Source: Thiodiazotropha sp040793985
GTDB lineage: Bacteria; Pseudomonadota; Gammaproteobacteria; Chromatiales; Chromatiaceae
Assembly (NCBI GenBank): GCA_040793985.1
Contig: JBFNJI010000014.1
Location: forward strand, 75,969 to 139,968
Length of the DNA: 64,000 nt
Direction of reading: 5' to 3'
Made by a program: the position numbers and the translations under genes. This document shows positions 18,033 through 26,321 of this stretch, in pieces (the stretch's first letter is position 1; each line of letters starts with the position of its first letter). The notes below the pieces were generated by a model that did no database searches, had not been told where the DNA came from, and saw only the letters and a list, made by a program, of their open reading frames with translations.

Positions 18033-18809
18033 CTAGAGCTCCGAAACCGGTAGTCTTGAAACGTCCTCGCCTCGACGGCGCAAAATGGACGGCACTTCAC
18101 CTTGCCCCTGGGTCAGTTTGTCGAGGGCACCGCCATCATGATTGAGGGTAATCCGCCGGCTGCGTACCCAGTCGGGACCGATCTGGTGATTGGATGCCCA
18201 CTCCCTGACGGTGCGATCATCTCCCTTGTCCACATCGGTGAGATAGATATCGACACCGTTGACTTCGTCGATCCGCTTTAACAGCTTATTCAGCACCAGA
18301 TCGCAGGCAGGACAATCCGGGCGAGTAAAGAACAACAGGCGGTCTCCGGACTGAAAGGGATTTTTCACCTCGGTCTTGCCCGGCAACCGGGTGATGTCGA
18401 TCAGTGACATATTTGGATACAGGCGCTTGGTTGCAGCATCGTAGGCGTGCTGGAACGCAAGGATACGACCAGCGTCTTCATACATGGCGTGTGCCCACAC
18501 TTCGGCATACCGCTGTCGTTCTGCTTCATCCCGCGCATGAATACCGAGCACTTCGATGGGCGATATCGTCGCCGGACTGATGCTCCCGCGAATGCCTTGC
18601 ATCAACTGTTTGTAACGGCGCCACTCCGCCTCCGACAAACCCCACAGACGAGCGTGCGCCAGATCCGTGGCTGATAAGACGTTCGTGGATTTTTGAGAAC
18701 TATCCTGCCGGGTATTCTCGACCTGGGTATGTGACAACTCGACCGCCATCACGGTATTCGATACGACAAGGGCACCCAGAAAAACGACCGGCTTCCATCG
18801 TCTATTCAT
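18033..18809 (-). CDS. ICE protein of the TIGR03759 (PFL_4693) type with a thioredoxin-like CPAC motif
   Basis: The ATG at 18809 (MNRRWKPVV) has AAGGGG 9 bases upstream, so I prefer it to a GTG six codons earlier. The 258-residue exported protein has a signal peptide (to about AVEL), a helical middle (WGLSEAEWRRYKQLM) and a thioredoxin-fold part with FFTRPDCPACDLVL, carrying a CPAC active-site pair. A disulfide role in assembling the periplasmic channel proteins is plausible but inferred. The start overlaps the preceding small gene by 8 bases. Confidence 0.85.
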   Translation of the reverse strand: MNRRWKPVVFLGALVVSNTVMAVELSHTQVENTRQDSSQKSTNVLSATDLAHARLWGLSEAEWRRYKQLMQGIRGSISPATISPIEVLGIHARDEAERQRYAEVWAHAMYEDAGRILAFQHAYDAATKRLYPNMSLIDITRLPGKTEVKNPFQSGDRLLFFTRPDCPACDLVLNKLLKRIDEVNGVDIYLTDVDKGDDRTVREWASNHQIGPDWVRSRRITLNHDGGALDKLTQGQGEVPSILRRRGEDVSRLPVSEL

Positions 18810-19071
18810 CGATGCATTCCCCTTCACACATGTCGGCCTTCTGTGCTGCCTGGTCTCTATGGCCGATATAAGGGACCGTCAGATCCCGGTAAATTCCAGA
18901 CTTGTCAGGAAGACACCCACGCATCCCCGGTGTAGCAAGAACGGAATCTGCTGTAGTTTGAGTAGGAGGTGCACCATTGTTGGATTGTTCAGTGCCATCA
19001 TTCTTCTCCGCTGTCGCGGATCCCAGCGCAAAACTGCCGAAGAGCAATAACACGGCTAATACGATTTCCAT
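18802..19071 (-). CDS. Small exported ICE protein, unknown function
   Basis: From the ATG at 19071 the 89-residue product starts MEIVLAVLLLFGSFALGSA, a signal peptide or single membrane anchor. A Thr/Asn-rich linker and a C-terminal part with three cysteines (RGCLPDKSG, DMCEGEC) follow. The upstream part of the open frame overlaps the neighbouring gene and is unlikely to be translated. It lies 5 bases after the coiled-coil gene and overlaps the next gene, so it is translated as part of the transfer operon. I do not recognise the family. Confidence 0.65.
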   Translation of the reverse strand: MEIVLAVLLLFGSFALGSATAEKNDGTEQSNNGAPPTQTTADSVLATPGMRGCLPDKSGIYRDLTVPYIGHRDQAAQKADMCEGECIDE

Positions 19072-19076
19072 CGGCT

Positions 19077-19835
19077 CTACCTCTGCAATGAAATGGAATG
19101 GTTCTGGCCATGCGGCCCCTTGAATGCGACCCTGCCCTTGAGGCGGTCGATGCCAGCCACTGTCCAACCTGATTGCTGTTCACCGGACTTCAAAAATGCA
19201 ACACGGCCTCCCTGGGAGATGGCCACGTAGGTCATGTCATCCCAAACGTCGATAGCATCGACGTGAAACGGTGGAGTTTTGGCGGGAGAAGGTTTCGGTC
19301 TGGCCGCCGGTTTCTGCTGGGCGACCTTGCGCTTCTGATTCTCCTTGATGAGGGTATTCAGCCGCGCAATGGAGTCGTTAATTCGTTGACGAAGGGCATG
19401 GTTACTTTCCGTAAGATCGGCAACGGCCACTTTGATTGCGCGAACACCTTCAGCCACTGAAGCCAGGCTTTTCTTCACATCCGCACTCAGGGCCACTTGC
19501 GCTTCGAAACCGCGGTCGATCCGAACAGACAATGATGTCAGCCTCTGATCGATCCGCCCGACTTTGTCCTCGTCCGCACCTACCTCCAGTTCCGGTGTTT
19601 TGATCACCTCCCGGGTTGGGGTATTGGAGTCCTGTATCTGGAGTTCATCCAACGGTATTTCTTGCCGCTGGATCTTGGAAAGCGACAGCGCACTGATGAC
19701 GACGATTCCGACCACAACGGCGGTCAGTACGGACTTGTAAGCCAGCCGCCGGGCTCTTGGCTGCCTCTCTGCCTTATCCTGCTTGCTCTCCTTTTCTGAC
19801 GGATTGATCTGCTCAGGTTGCTGCTCAGTCGTCAT
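19077..19835 (-). CDS. ICE membrane-anchored coiled-coil protein, pilus-associated
   Basis: A 252-residue protein with a charged cytoplasmic tail (1-30), one membrane segment (about 33-51), a periplasmic coiled coil (about 90-170), a Lys/Pro/Ala-rich linker and a compact C-terminal domain (about 190-252, VDAIDVWDDMTYVAIS then GWTVAGIDRLKGRVAF). The shape recalls inner-membrane alignment proteins of type IV pili, and the next gene upstream is PilL-like, so a pilus assembly role is likely. It overlaps that gene by 11 bases. The exact family is uncertain. Confidence 0.65.
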   Translation of the reverse strand: MTTEQQPEQINPSEKESKQDKAERQPRARRLAYKSVLTAVVVGIVVISALSLSKIQRQEIPLDELQIQDSNTPTREVIKTPELEVGADEDKVGRIDQRLTSLSVRIDRGFEAQVALSADVKKSLASVAEGVRAIKVAVADLTESNHALRQRINDSIARLNTLIKENQKRKVAQQKPAARPKPSPAKTPPFHVDAIDVWDDMTYVAISQGGRVAFLKSGEQQSGWTVAGIDRLKGRVAFKGPHGQNHSISLQR

Positions 19836-20325
19836 CCTGCGCTACCTCCACATTAGCCATGTTCATGGTCTCGTGGGCAGCAACCTGCTTCACTGCACAC
19901 TGCTCGAAGGTGATCAGTCGGTGAACAGGATCCTGGACTAAATGGAAGGCCGGACCCACGAGTGTCTCCAGCGCCTCGCGCAATGTCATAGGCCCAAGAT
20001 GGCGATGGACAGCCGGCAGCGGTAACGCAAACAATGCGAGCGTTTCCGGTGCGGTGGATTCTGTAGCAGCCAGCCGGTAACCACTGCGCTGTAGAAGATA
20101 TCGCACCGTCTCTCCGATGGTCTGGATCCGATCCGGCAACTGAACAGTAACGGTCGCTTCCAACAATTCCGACTGCGCCAGGGTCGGAGCCGCGGAATAC
20201 AACGAATACCGGCCTGTCTGGATATCGCTTGCATGAAGGTTCGCGCTGGTGACAGTACAAATGCCGGCGATACATATCGCCGTCACTGCACCAGGGTGTG
20301 CAGGAATAAAGAGTGATCGTTTCAT
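19825..20325 (-). CDS. pilL: PilL-like ICE protein (TIGR03748 type)
   Basis: I start at 20325 (MKRSLFIPAHPG), where a signal peptide ends near ANLHASD; the longer frame upstream is not protein-like. The 166-residue protein has the DIQTGRYSLYSAAPTLAQ start of the mature part and a domain with IQTIGETVRYLLQRSGYRLA and TLREALETLVGPAF, typical of the PilL/TIGR03748 family and of secretin N0-like domains. It opens the rightmost transfer operon of the window. Outer-membrane pilus function is inferred from the family. Confidence 0.85.
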   Translation of the reverse strand: MKRSLFIPAHPGAVTAICIAGICTVTSANLHASDIQTGRYSLYSAAPTLAQSELLEATVTVQLPDRIQTIGETVRYLLQRSGYRLAATESTAPETLALFALPLPAVHRHLGPMTLREALETLVGPAFHLVQDPVHRLITFEQCAVKQVAAHETMNMANVEVAQDDD

Positions 20326-20437
20326 AATGGATTCTGCCTCAGTGGTTTGATACAACCTGGCCGGCATCATGAAGGTGCGCTCGGGTACTGAAAATGGATA
20401 ATCCATTCTCACCGGCGCAGTGTTTTCGTGGCTGTAT

Positions 20438-21304
20438 TCACGTCCCGCAATACACAGCCACAATCTGTGGTCTCTCGTGCCCAAGCTCGAGACTGATCGT
20501 CAGGCGGGCTTGCTGGTCAATCCGTTTTTGTTCCGGCGTGAGCGTTTTGACTGCAGGACCGCCCGCCGCGGGTGAACACCATCCGGTCAGTTCCTCATAA
20601 CGGTTTTGGGCATAGGCATGACGAAGACCATGCATCCTGGATAAGCCTGCCCTGGCGGTCTCGGCTTCGTACAATCGCAATTGCTGTCGGTAGTTCTTCG
20701 CGCTGGGAATCAGAGAACCTTTACCGGCCAGCTGTCGCGCTCGATCTAGAACAGCACGTTGGGCGTCAGTCCGTATCGGGATGGTTCGCGCCTTGCCGCC
20801 CTTGGTCCAGCTTTCCTTGAGGACGATATGGTCGCGGCGATCTGCGTAGTCCGGTATGAACTTGATCGCTTCTTCTCGACGCAAGCCAAAGGCCTGCTGT
20901 AGTTCCAGGCTCATCCGAACTCGGGCATCCCGAATCTTGCCAAGTTCTTCTGCCCCCACACTACGGGCCTTGGATTCGTTGGTCACAAACTGCCGGTTTG
21001 GAACACCATAGTGGTCGTTCGATCGTGCAACGACATTCTGACGATTGACCTTCTGGGCCCACCAGCGAATGACTGCCAGCCGGTTCTTCATTGCCCCGGC
21101 CGACAGCTCTTTTTCTTGCCAGTTTTTAACCAAAGCCTCGATGTGCTTGGGTTTGAGCGACTGTGCGCTCATATGACGGTAACCCAGATCATGGAGCTGG
21201 TCGGCGATCTGCGTCAGCAGCCGCTCCCGGTCTCGCTGGGTTGTAAAACTGCCGTCCCGGTTTCGACGGCAAATCTGCTTGAGTTGGTAGTTCAGATCTC
21301 TCAA
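20438..21304 (-). CDS. ICE tyrosine recombinase (phage integrase family), second copy type
   Basis: A 288-residue recombinase with an N-terminal SAM-like part (1-100) and a catalytic domain carrying Arg142 or 143 (FGLRREEA), His225/Arg228 (MHGLRHAY), His276 (LGHERP) and Tyr285 (VYCGT). It is distinct from the end integrase at 33992-35353, shorter, and internal. Such genes are regular members of PFGI-1-type backbones, with unclear role. The start codon appears to be TTG at 21304, because no in-frame ATG with a ribosome-binding site is present. Confidence 0.8.
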   Translation of the reverse strand: MRDLNYQLKQICRRNRDGSFTTQRDRERLLTQIADQLHDLGYRHMSAQSLKPKHIEALVKNWQEKELSAGAMKNRLAVIRWWAQKVNRQNVVARSNDHYGVPNRQFVTNESKARSVGAEELGKIRDARVRMSLELQQAFGLRREEAIKFIPDYADRRDHIVLKESWTKGGKARTIPIRTDAQRAVLDRARQLAGKGSLIPSAKNYRQQLRLYEAETARAGLSRMHGLRHAYAQNRYEELTGWCSPAAGGPAVKTLTPEQKRIDQQARLTISLELGHERPQIVAVYCGT

Positions 21305-22276
21305 AAGTGTTCTCGCATATCGGTAAGTGTTTCTGACTCAACCGGTGGCCATAGCCATTCGGTCCCGCGTACGCGGTATGGTCATGGGACACTACGCCCA
21401 TTGCGACCTAAAGCTGCCTGGTCTAGGCAACGCCGGTTCTCCCCGGAGGGAATGGTCTGGCGTGGACCAACGTGCGCCGTCATAGGCGCGATTTAAGTGT
21501 GGTTACACATCACCTCCTTTCAGATAGGCGGAACACTTCCGCAGTTAATGAAGAATGAGCATCGACGGCACCACCAGGGGTGGGCGTCTCGGCTCGACGA
21601 GTCAGGCTGGTGCCTGCGAGAAAGAACCGATCCCGTGGTCGGCTCGGATTGGAGAATGAACCCACGGCTTTCGCCGCAGCGCATCGAAGGGTTCGGGCGC
21701 GCTCTGTTGCTACTGTATCCGCAGTAGCCACGGTTAAAATCGACCGAGGGCGGCAGTATCGGCCTTCATCACTGGCCCTGCACTGAATAATCCTGCCGAA
21801 AACGCGCGCCGTTTCCGGGAATGCCGCCCTCGTCACTACCCCGCTTCGCTTGCCAGTGACGAGGGCGCCTTCGGTTCAGGCAGGCCGTGTGCCAGGCATC
21901 TGCCTGTCACGCGGCCTGCTACTAATCGGCTGGTGCAATCCTTCGGAGCGTTTCTACCTGCCCACTGGGGCCCACAGGCGCCGCTGAGTGCGGCCCCGCC
22001 CTTGGCACGCGAGTTAGAGGCTCGCGTTGCCGTGGCGGGCAAGGCATGTGGACTCAGTGGACAGCTTTGATGGCCTTAGGCGGGATAATAGCTATATCAA
22101 TGTCCTGCCTGGAAAACGCTGTTGCGACGGCATAGTAGAATCGTACGTATGAAATTCATCCTGATTATTCTGCTGGGCGCCGGCCAAGAACGGTCGCTAG
22201 TCGGGTTTCCAGCGAATGTCAGGTCAGAGTTCCTTAGTTAGAATTATTTCGCGGTGCGGCGAAGGTCCGCTTCGTC
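21305..22276. other. About 970-base gene-free stretch in the ICE backbone
   Basis: I see no convincing coding sequence here: the open frames are short, G+C-rich and overlap each other on both strands. The left part (21305-21560) holds short inverted repeats such as GCGGAA/TTCCGC near 21530. The middle and right parts carry the cluster of stem-loops listed separately at 21825-22027. It lies between the recombinase gene and the alkylation-repair cargo. Possible contents are promoters for the pil/tra operon, an oriT, or a structured RNA. Confidence 0.5.
21825..22027. repeat. Cluster of four successive inverted repeats (candidate oriT or structured element)
   Basis: Four hairpins follow one another in 200 bases. 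(1) Perfect 13-base arms at 21825-21837 and 21855-21867 (CGCCCTCGTCACT and its complement). (2) Outer 8-base arms at 21880-21887 and 21912-21919 with a nested 6-base pair at 21893-21898/21901-21906. (3) GGGGCC at 21967-21972 and GGCCCC at 21992-21997. (4) ACGCGAG at 22007-22013 and CTCGCGT at 22021-22027. No gene explains them. Such clusters occur at transfer origins, single-strand initiation sites and structured RNAs; which applies here is open. Confidence 0.6.
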
Positions 22277-23035
22277 TTACAGGCCTTTTGGCAACGTGCC
22301 CTTCTTGCGCAGAGTTCGGGTGCCTTGTTTGACGATCCAGTCGGTCAGTAGATTATCTTGCCTCCCCCATTTCTTGATGAGTTCGATAACACGGTCTGGA
22401 TGATCTCGGGAAACGTCATTAATGAGGTTGGCCACCGAGACACGCACATAGCGTGATGGGTCCGCCCGTAGCGGCGTGACAAGATGAAGTATCGGTTCCG
22501 GATTTTCAACGAAGAGCTGCAACTTCTTCGCCCATGGGAGCCGAGGGCGGACGCCCTCGCTAGCCAGCCGCCGAAGGTGAAGATTGGGCGAGGCTGCCCA
22601 GCTGCGCATGATGGTCAGCGTACGGTCCGGGTCGGACTCGATGTAGGGGCGCACAGCATATTCTGCCGTGTGGCGCTGAGTGATCTCAGCGCATAGCGAC
22701 ATTGATGTTTCGAAGTTCTCCAGACCGTGATCTTCTACAAGGCGCGCAACGGGCATCAGCCAATAGCCTTCGGTGAACATTCCAGTCTCGCCTTGAAGCG
22801 GAGGACCGAGAGAGTTGGTGAGGATCGCTGCGGCCGTCTCATAGTCTTGCGGAAGCCGAGCCCGCAACTGGTCGGCCATTAACTTGACTCGCGCTTTCAG
22901 TTCCAGCGTGGAGACCGTTGCTTCCACCTCGTCGGCATAACTCACAACATCGAAGCCGGAGTAGTTCCGTTTGACTGCTTCGCCAAGCCGGATGGCACAG
23001 TCACGGTCGAACCATTCTTTGAGTTTCTTGCTCAT
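22277..23035 (-). CDS. AlkC/AlkD-like HEAT-repeat DNA alkylation repair protein
   Basis: A 252-residue helical protein with the family signature around 145-170: RSWAASPNLHLRRLASEGVR then RPRLPWAKKL, followed by ALK-type HEAT repeats (SRYVRVSVANLINDVSRDHP). AlkC/AlkD glycosylases remove cationic alkylated bases such as 3-methyladenine without base flipping. The gene follows a VOC protein gene 14 bases upstream and is probably co-transcribed with it, under the TetR-type regulator at 23592. Members of this family can also be non-catalytic, so enzymatic activity is not certain. Confidence 0.85.
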   Translation of the reverse strand: MSKKLKEWFDRDCAIRLGEAVKRNYSGFDVVSYADEVEATVSTLELKARVKLMADQLRARLPQDYETAAAILTNSLGPPLQGETGMFTEGYWLMPVARLVEDHGLENFETSMSLCAEITQRHTAEYAVRPYIESDPDRTLTIMRSWAASPNLHLRRLASEGVRPRLPWAKKLQLFVENPEPILHLVTPLRADPSRYVRVSVANLINDVSRDHPDRVIELIKKWGRQDNLLTDWIVKQGTRTLRKKGTLPKGL

Positions 23036-23049
23036 CGTCTTGCCATCAA

Positions 23050-23475
23050 TTATGTTGGCAGCGCCTCCGGCTCGTAGCCACCCGCAAATTCTTCAGTGGG
23101 CGGGATCGGTTTGATCACGTCAAGCAGAACACCATTAGGATCGCGATAAATCGCATGGCGCTGGCCGAAATCCTCGTCGCACAGGCTTTTGACCACGACC
23201 ACCCCGGCTGCACGTAGTCGCGCATCTTCAGCGTCCACATCCTCGACTTCGAAGTTCAAGATAAGCCCGCGGGTCTCGCCGCGGCCTTCTTCGGGGATGG
23301 TCTCGTGATCGTATTGGAGAACAGCCAGGTTCATGGCTTCATCATGTTCATTTTGCAAGTGAACGTACCAGTCGCTTTCAAAGAGAGCTTTGAAGCCAAA
23401 GTGACGTCGGTAAAAGTCGGTCGTGCCGGTGACATCGCGCGTCTGGATGACAGGGTGAAATTGGGTGAAATGCAT
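23050..23475 (-). CDS. VOC-family (glyoxalase/bleomycin-resistance-like) protein
   Basis: The ATG at 23475 (MHFTQFHPVIQT) has GTGGAG 6 bases upstream; a GTG four codons earlier overlaps that site. The 141-residue protein has the two paired beta-alpha-beta-beta-beta units of the VOC fold: DVTGTTDFYRRHFGFK, LNFEVEDVDAEDARLRAAGV and HAIYRDPNGVLLDVI, the last with the usual C-terminal acidic metal ligand position. Substrate unknown; electrophile or antibiotic binding is typical. It begins 21 bases from the first of two TetR-type operators. Confidence 0.85.
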   Translation of the reverse strand: MHFTQFHPVIQTRDVTGTTDFYRRHFGFKALFESDWYVHLQNEHDEAMNLAVLQYDHETIPEEGRGETRGLILNFEVEDVDAEDARLRAAGVVVVKSLCDEDFGQRHAIYRDPNGVLLDVIKPIPPTEEFAGGYEPEALPT

Positions 23476-23495
23476 GGTGTTCTCCACTCAAAAAT

Positions 23496-23549
23496 TAACA
23501 TACAATGTGTTTGTAACATGATTTGAGATAACATACAATATGTATGTTA
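23496..23549. promoter_or_regulatory. Two tandem TetR-type operators
   Basis: A near-perfect inverted repeat at 23529-23549 has 9-base arms TAACATACA and TGTATGTTA around the spacer ATA. A second, imperfect copy at 23496-23516 shares the left arm TAACATACA and has TGTTTGTAA on the right. Centres are 33 bases apart, three helical turns, so dimers would bind on one face. They lie between the VOC gene and the divergent TetR gene and very likely control both. Confidence 0.8.
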
Positions 23550-23591
23550 AATCCAAGTGGACAGATACCGAATTGCGAATGGCGGACCGAT

Positions 23592-24200
23592 ATGGCACAG
23601 AAAAGGCAACAACAATTGAAACCGAGAACGCAGGAGGAGCGCCGCGCCGAAACCCGCGCACGCCTGTTGGACGCAGCCAGAGCATTGTTCGTCGAACACG
23701 GCTTTGCGGAAACCGGAACCCCGCAGCTGGTACACAGGGCCGGGGTCACGCGCGGCGCGCTTTATCATCATTTCGAAGATAAGCGGGATTTGTTTTATGC
23801 ACTGGCCAGACGTGAGTCTCAGTCCGTCGCAGACACAATTGTTGCGAAAACTAAAGACATCAATGACCCTGACGATGGACTGTTAGTTGGCACGCAAGCA
23901 TATTTCGACGCGATGGCCGTGCCGGGACGCGCCCACCTCTTGTTGGCCGAAGCCCCGGCCGTGCTCGGGTATGGCATAGCCAAGGAACTGACCTATCTGC
24001 AGGGCGGAGACGCGCTTCGTCAAGGTTTGAGCGAGGCTATTCCGGACCTCGACCCGGTTGTACTGGCTTCTCTGTTCGATGTTCTTTCCGCGGCTTTCGA
24101 TCGTGCTGCGCTTGCCATAGCAGAGGGCGAAGATCGGAAGGGCTATGTTCAAGCACTTATGCTCCTGGTAGGGCGGCTGGTCGGAGACTCCGCACAATGA
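23592..24200 (+). CDS. TetR/AcrR-family transcriptional regulator
   Basis: The first good start is the ATG at 23592 (MAQKRQQQLKPRT); the longer frame would run across the operator. The 202-residue protein has the TetR HTH at about 15-60 (RARLLDAARALFVEHGF, then GVTRGALYHHFEDKRDLF) and a helical ligand domain with two-thirds of the length (LLLAEAPAVLGYGIAKELT). It is divergent from the VOC and alkylation-repair genes, with its operators between them, so it is their probable repressor and self-regulator. The ligand is unknown; an alkylating or electrophilic compound would suit the neighbours. Confidence 0.9.
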   Translation: MAQKRQQQLKPRTQEERRAETRARLLDAARALFVEHGFAETGTPQLVHRAGVTRGALYHHFEDKRDLFYALARRESQSVADTIVAKTKDINDPDDGLLVGTQAYFDAMAVPGRAHLLLAEAPAVLGYGIAKELTYLQGGDALRQGLSEAIPDLDPVVLASLFDVLSAAFDRAALAIAEGEDRKGYVQALMLLVGRLVGDSAQ

Positions 24201-24496
24201 GATAAGAATACACACAAACTGGCAACTCGATAACCGCGACAATTCAAGACTGGGGAAACCTGTGGATCTCTCGCAAAGCCGTCATTGGTGCGAGAGATAA
24301 TAACAGCAGTACAGTCCGACATAGGCGTCGTTTAACTTGCTCGGACCTACCGACTGCAATGGGTCGGCTCCTGTCTGTTATGTGCCGGCAATATAAGGAA
24401 AGGCTAAACGTCTGAATTTGGATCTTACTCCGGACATCAGACTGAGTCGGATGTTTTCTGTTCAAAAATCTGGAAAGAAGCCTGCTTGAGATGTTC

Positions 24497-24538
24497 CCCC
24501 CTGGCCATGATACGTATGGCCAGGGGGATACGCTTTTT
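24497..24538 (+). terminator. Rho-independent terminator-like hairpin
   Basis: Perfect 12-base arms CCCCCTGGCCAT (24497-24508) and ATGGCCAGGGGG (24516-24527) enclose a 7-base loop, followed by ATACG and TTTTT (24534-24538). It reads as a rightward terminator, facing the convergent leftward DUF6573 gene. The 296 bases between the TetR stop (24200) and this hairpin show no other clear feature. Confidence 0.6.
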
Positions 24539-24552
24539 AAATCCAGTTGTTC

Positions 24553-24981
24553 TCAATCCTCGTTGGGAAACAGAATGGTAATGACCGGTTCACCGGCATC
24601 ACCTGGTTCGACAATGAGCTTCAGTGTGACCAGCACCGCTTCGGTCGAGTGACCATCACGGGCTACCCGATACAGCTGGAACAGCAACCGGTCACCAGAA
24701 TCTTTGGCGGTGCGTATGGCGTGGGACGCCATATACAGGACGTCCCAAAGCCTACCCGACTGATCCTGATGCACCTGCTGTTCACTGTCATCCTCGGTCC
24801 AGGCCACACAATCGGCCCAGACTGCAGATGTCAGCGCAACAGGCCATTTGAAACCAGCCTCACTGGCCATGGAACCCGCATCGATCAGTACACCGTCATC
24901 GATGGCCTGCGCACGGGTATAGGTTGAAATTACTTCACCGAAAAATGCTTCGGCGGACTGTTCATTGGAAATGTTACTCAT
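24553..24981 (-). CDS. ICE-associated protein of the DUF6573 type
   Basis: The ATG at 24981 (MSNISNEQSAEA) follows GGAGAATACCC, a good ribosome-binding site; the longer frame adds nine residues without one. The 142-residue cytosolic protein opens with AFFGEVISTYTRAQAIDDGVLIDAGSM, a segment I know from DUF6573 proteins of integrative elements and plasmids, and ends acidic. Function is unknown. It is the leftmost gene of the maintenance block, 98 bases after radC. Confidence 0.7.
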   Translation of the reverse strand: MSNISNEQSAEAFFGEVISTYTRAQAIDDGVLIDAGSMASEAGFKWPVALTSAVWADCVAWTEDDSEQQVHQDQSGRLWDVLYMASHAIRTAKDSGDRLLFQLYRVARDGHSTEAVLVTLKLIVEPGDAGEPVITILFPNED

Positions 24982-25079
24982 GGGTATTCTCCTGTGATGG
25001 ATAGACACCAGGTCACACCTCCTCCCCTGCCGGAGAAGATGATGCTTCCCCGGCAGGGTTTGTAGAAAAGTGTTGGGCT

Positions 25080-25595
25080 TCAGAGCAGTCCTCGTTCCGC
25101 AAAAGAGACGCTTTCGCCAGCCGAGACCACAAAGTGGTCAAGCACCCGCACATCAACCAATGCAAGTGCGTCTTTCAGACGGCGGGTAATCGCCTCATCC
25201 GCATGACTTGGCTCAGCAACGCCCGACGGATGATTGTGGAAAAAGACCATAGCGGCGGCATTCACCTCCATAGCCTGCTGCACCACGACCCGCGGATAAA
25301 CCGAGGCGCCATCGATGGTGCCCTGGAACAGCTCACGCACAGCGATGATCCGGTGACGGTTATCAAGAAACAGACATCCGAAGACTTCGTTACGGTAGTC
25401 TGCCAGGCGCAGACGCAGGAAATTCCGCGTCTCGTCTGGTTTACTCAAAACCCTGCCGGCTCGATGTTTGATGGACAACACCTTCATCGCCAGTGTGATC
25501 ACTGATTGCTTTTCCACATCGTTCAAGTCTGCTGGTTTCAAACCGGACAAACGGTCTTCTACCAGCGCCTCTACGGACGCATCCGTTTTCTTCAT
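25080..25595 (-). CDS. radC: RadC-family JAB/MPN domain protein
   Basis: A 171-residue protein with the JAMM metal-binding pattern: VFFHNHPSGVAEPSHAD at about 117-133, in which His-x-His and the downstream Asp bind zinc, and an earlier Glu in AVRELFQG. It lacks the N-terminal helix-hairpin-helix of chromosomal RadC, as usual for mobile-element copies often called YeeS/RadC-like. The role in DNA processing is unproven for all RadC proteins. It lies in the maintenance block between the STY4534-type and DUF6573 genes. Confidence 0.9.
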   Translation of the reverse strand: MKKTDASVEALVEDRLSGLKPADLNDVEKQSVITLAMKVLSIKHRAGRVLSKPDETRNFLRLRLADYRNEVFGCLFLDNRHRIIAVRELFQGTIDGASVYPRVVVQQAMEVNAAAMVFFHNHPSGVAEPSHADEAITRRLKDALALVDVRVLDHFVVSAGESVSFAERGLL

Positions 25596-25652
25596 GACTG
25601 ATCTCCTCAGGAAAAAGGGAGACCAGTCCCTCGGAGGAATGATCCCCCGATG

Positions 25653-25689
25653 GGTGGAAAATGGCCGGGTAACGTGGTGTTACCCGGCC
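25653..25689 (-). terminator. Hairpin terminator downstream of the STY4534-type gene
   Basis: Reading leftward, 11-base perfect arms (25663-25673 GGCCGGGTAAC, 25679-25689 GTTACCCGGCC) with a 5-base loop are followed by ATTTTCC. It stands between the STY4534-type stop (25700) and radC (25595), so it may end or attenuate transcription before radC. Confidence 0.6.
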
Positions 25690-25699
25690 AAACGTTGAG

Positions 25700-26104
25700 T
25701 TACGCCGCGTCTTCTTGTGCGGTGTAGAACGGTTGCCCGTCGACCTTGGCCCACGCAATGCGCAGTAGCCGTGCCTTCAGGCTGATACCGGTCTCGCCGG
25801 CCTTGTCCCCGTTCTTGAAGGTGAAGGACTCGGCAAAGAGATCACTGAGTGTGAAGCCAATCAGAACCTTCAGATTGCCCTCGACGGCCGGCATGAGCTG
25901 ACGCACGATTTCCTGCGCCTGTTTGCCGGACACGCGACACTCGAAATGCGTGTACTGGGCGTTATCGACACTGCCACGAAGGGCAGCGATGGTGATACTC
26001 AGGAAGGGCTCACCTTCCTTGGGCGTCACCTCCCGGACACGATTGAGATAACCGATGCCGGTGGTGTGAAGATCGAAATACTGCTTGGTTTCGTTGGTTG
26101 ACAT
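25700..26104 (-). CDS. STY4534-type ICE replication protein (DUF3577)
   Basis: A 134-residue protein beginning MSTNETKQYFDLHTTGIGYL, with TIAALRGSVDNAQYTHFECRVSG, the characteristic DUF3577/STY4534 pattern resembling a small beta-barrel. Such genes are constant members of SPI-7-like maintenance blocks and have been annotated as replication proteins; OB-fold single-strand DNA binding is an inference from layout. It is preceded by a GGAGCAAG ribosome-binding site and lies about 220 bases after parM, a gap with a small hairpin (26274-26292). Confidence 0.85.
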   Translation of the reverse strand: MSTNETKQYFDLHTTGIGYLNRVREVTPKEGEPFLSITIAALRGSVDNAQYTHFECRVSGKQAQEIVRQLMPAVEGNLKVLIGFTLSDLFAESFTFKNGDKAGETGISLKARLLRIAWAKVDGQPFYTAQEDAA

Positions 26105-26321
26105 AGCACTTGCTCCTTAGAGGTTAAAAACTCCCGGAACAAGCGCGCCCCTGACGGGAATGCTTGCCCGGCAGGGTGAATGAAATGGAATCAGGTTCCA
26201 CTCTCTTGAGATAGGACCGACGACAGAAAACTGCCGCTGTACACCGATTGCACGGCCCGACGGTGCCTCGACTGTCACTGAACCGCAGTGACGACGGATA
26301 AAACCAGTAAAAGGAATACAA

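Noticed and set aside
21510..22042. Several short frames on both strands in the gene-free ICE segment
   Set aside because: They overlap each other and strong inverted repeats, are Arg/Ala/Pro-rich as expected from G+C-rich noncoding DNA, and lack ribosome-binding sites.
24244..24465. Leftward 73-codon frame after the TetR gene
   Set aside because: No ribosome-binding site or recognisable domain; upstream of it is a terminator-like hairpin.
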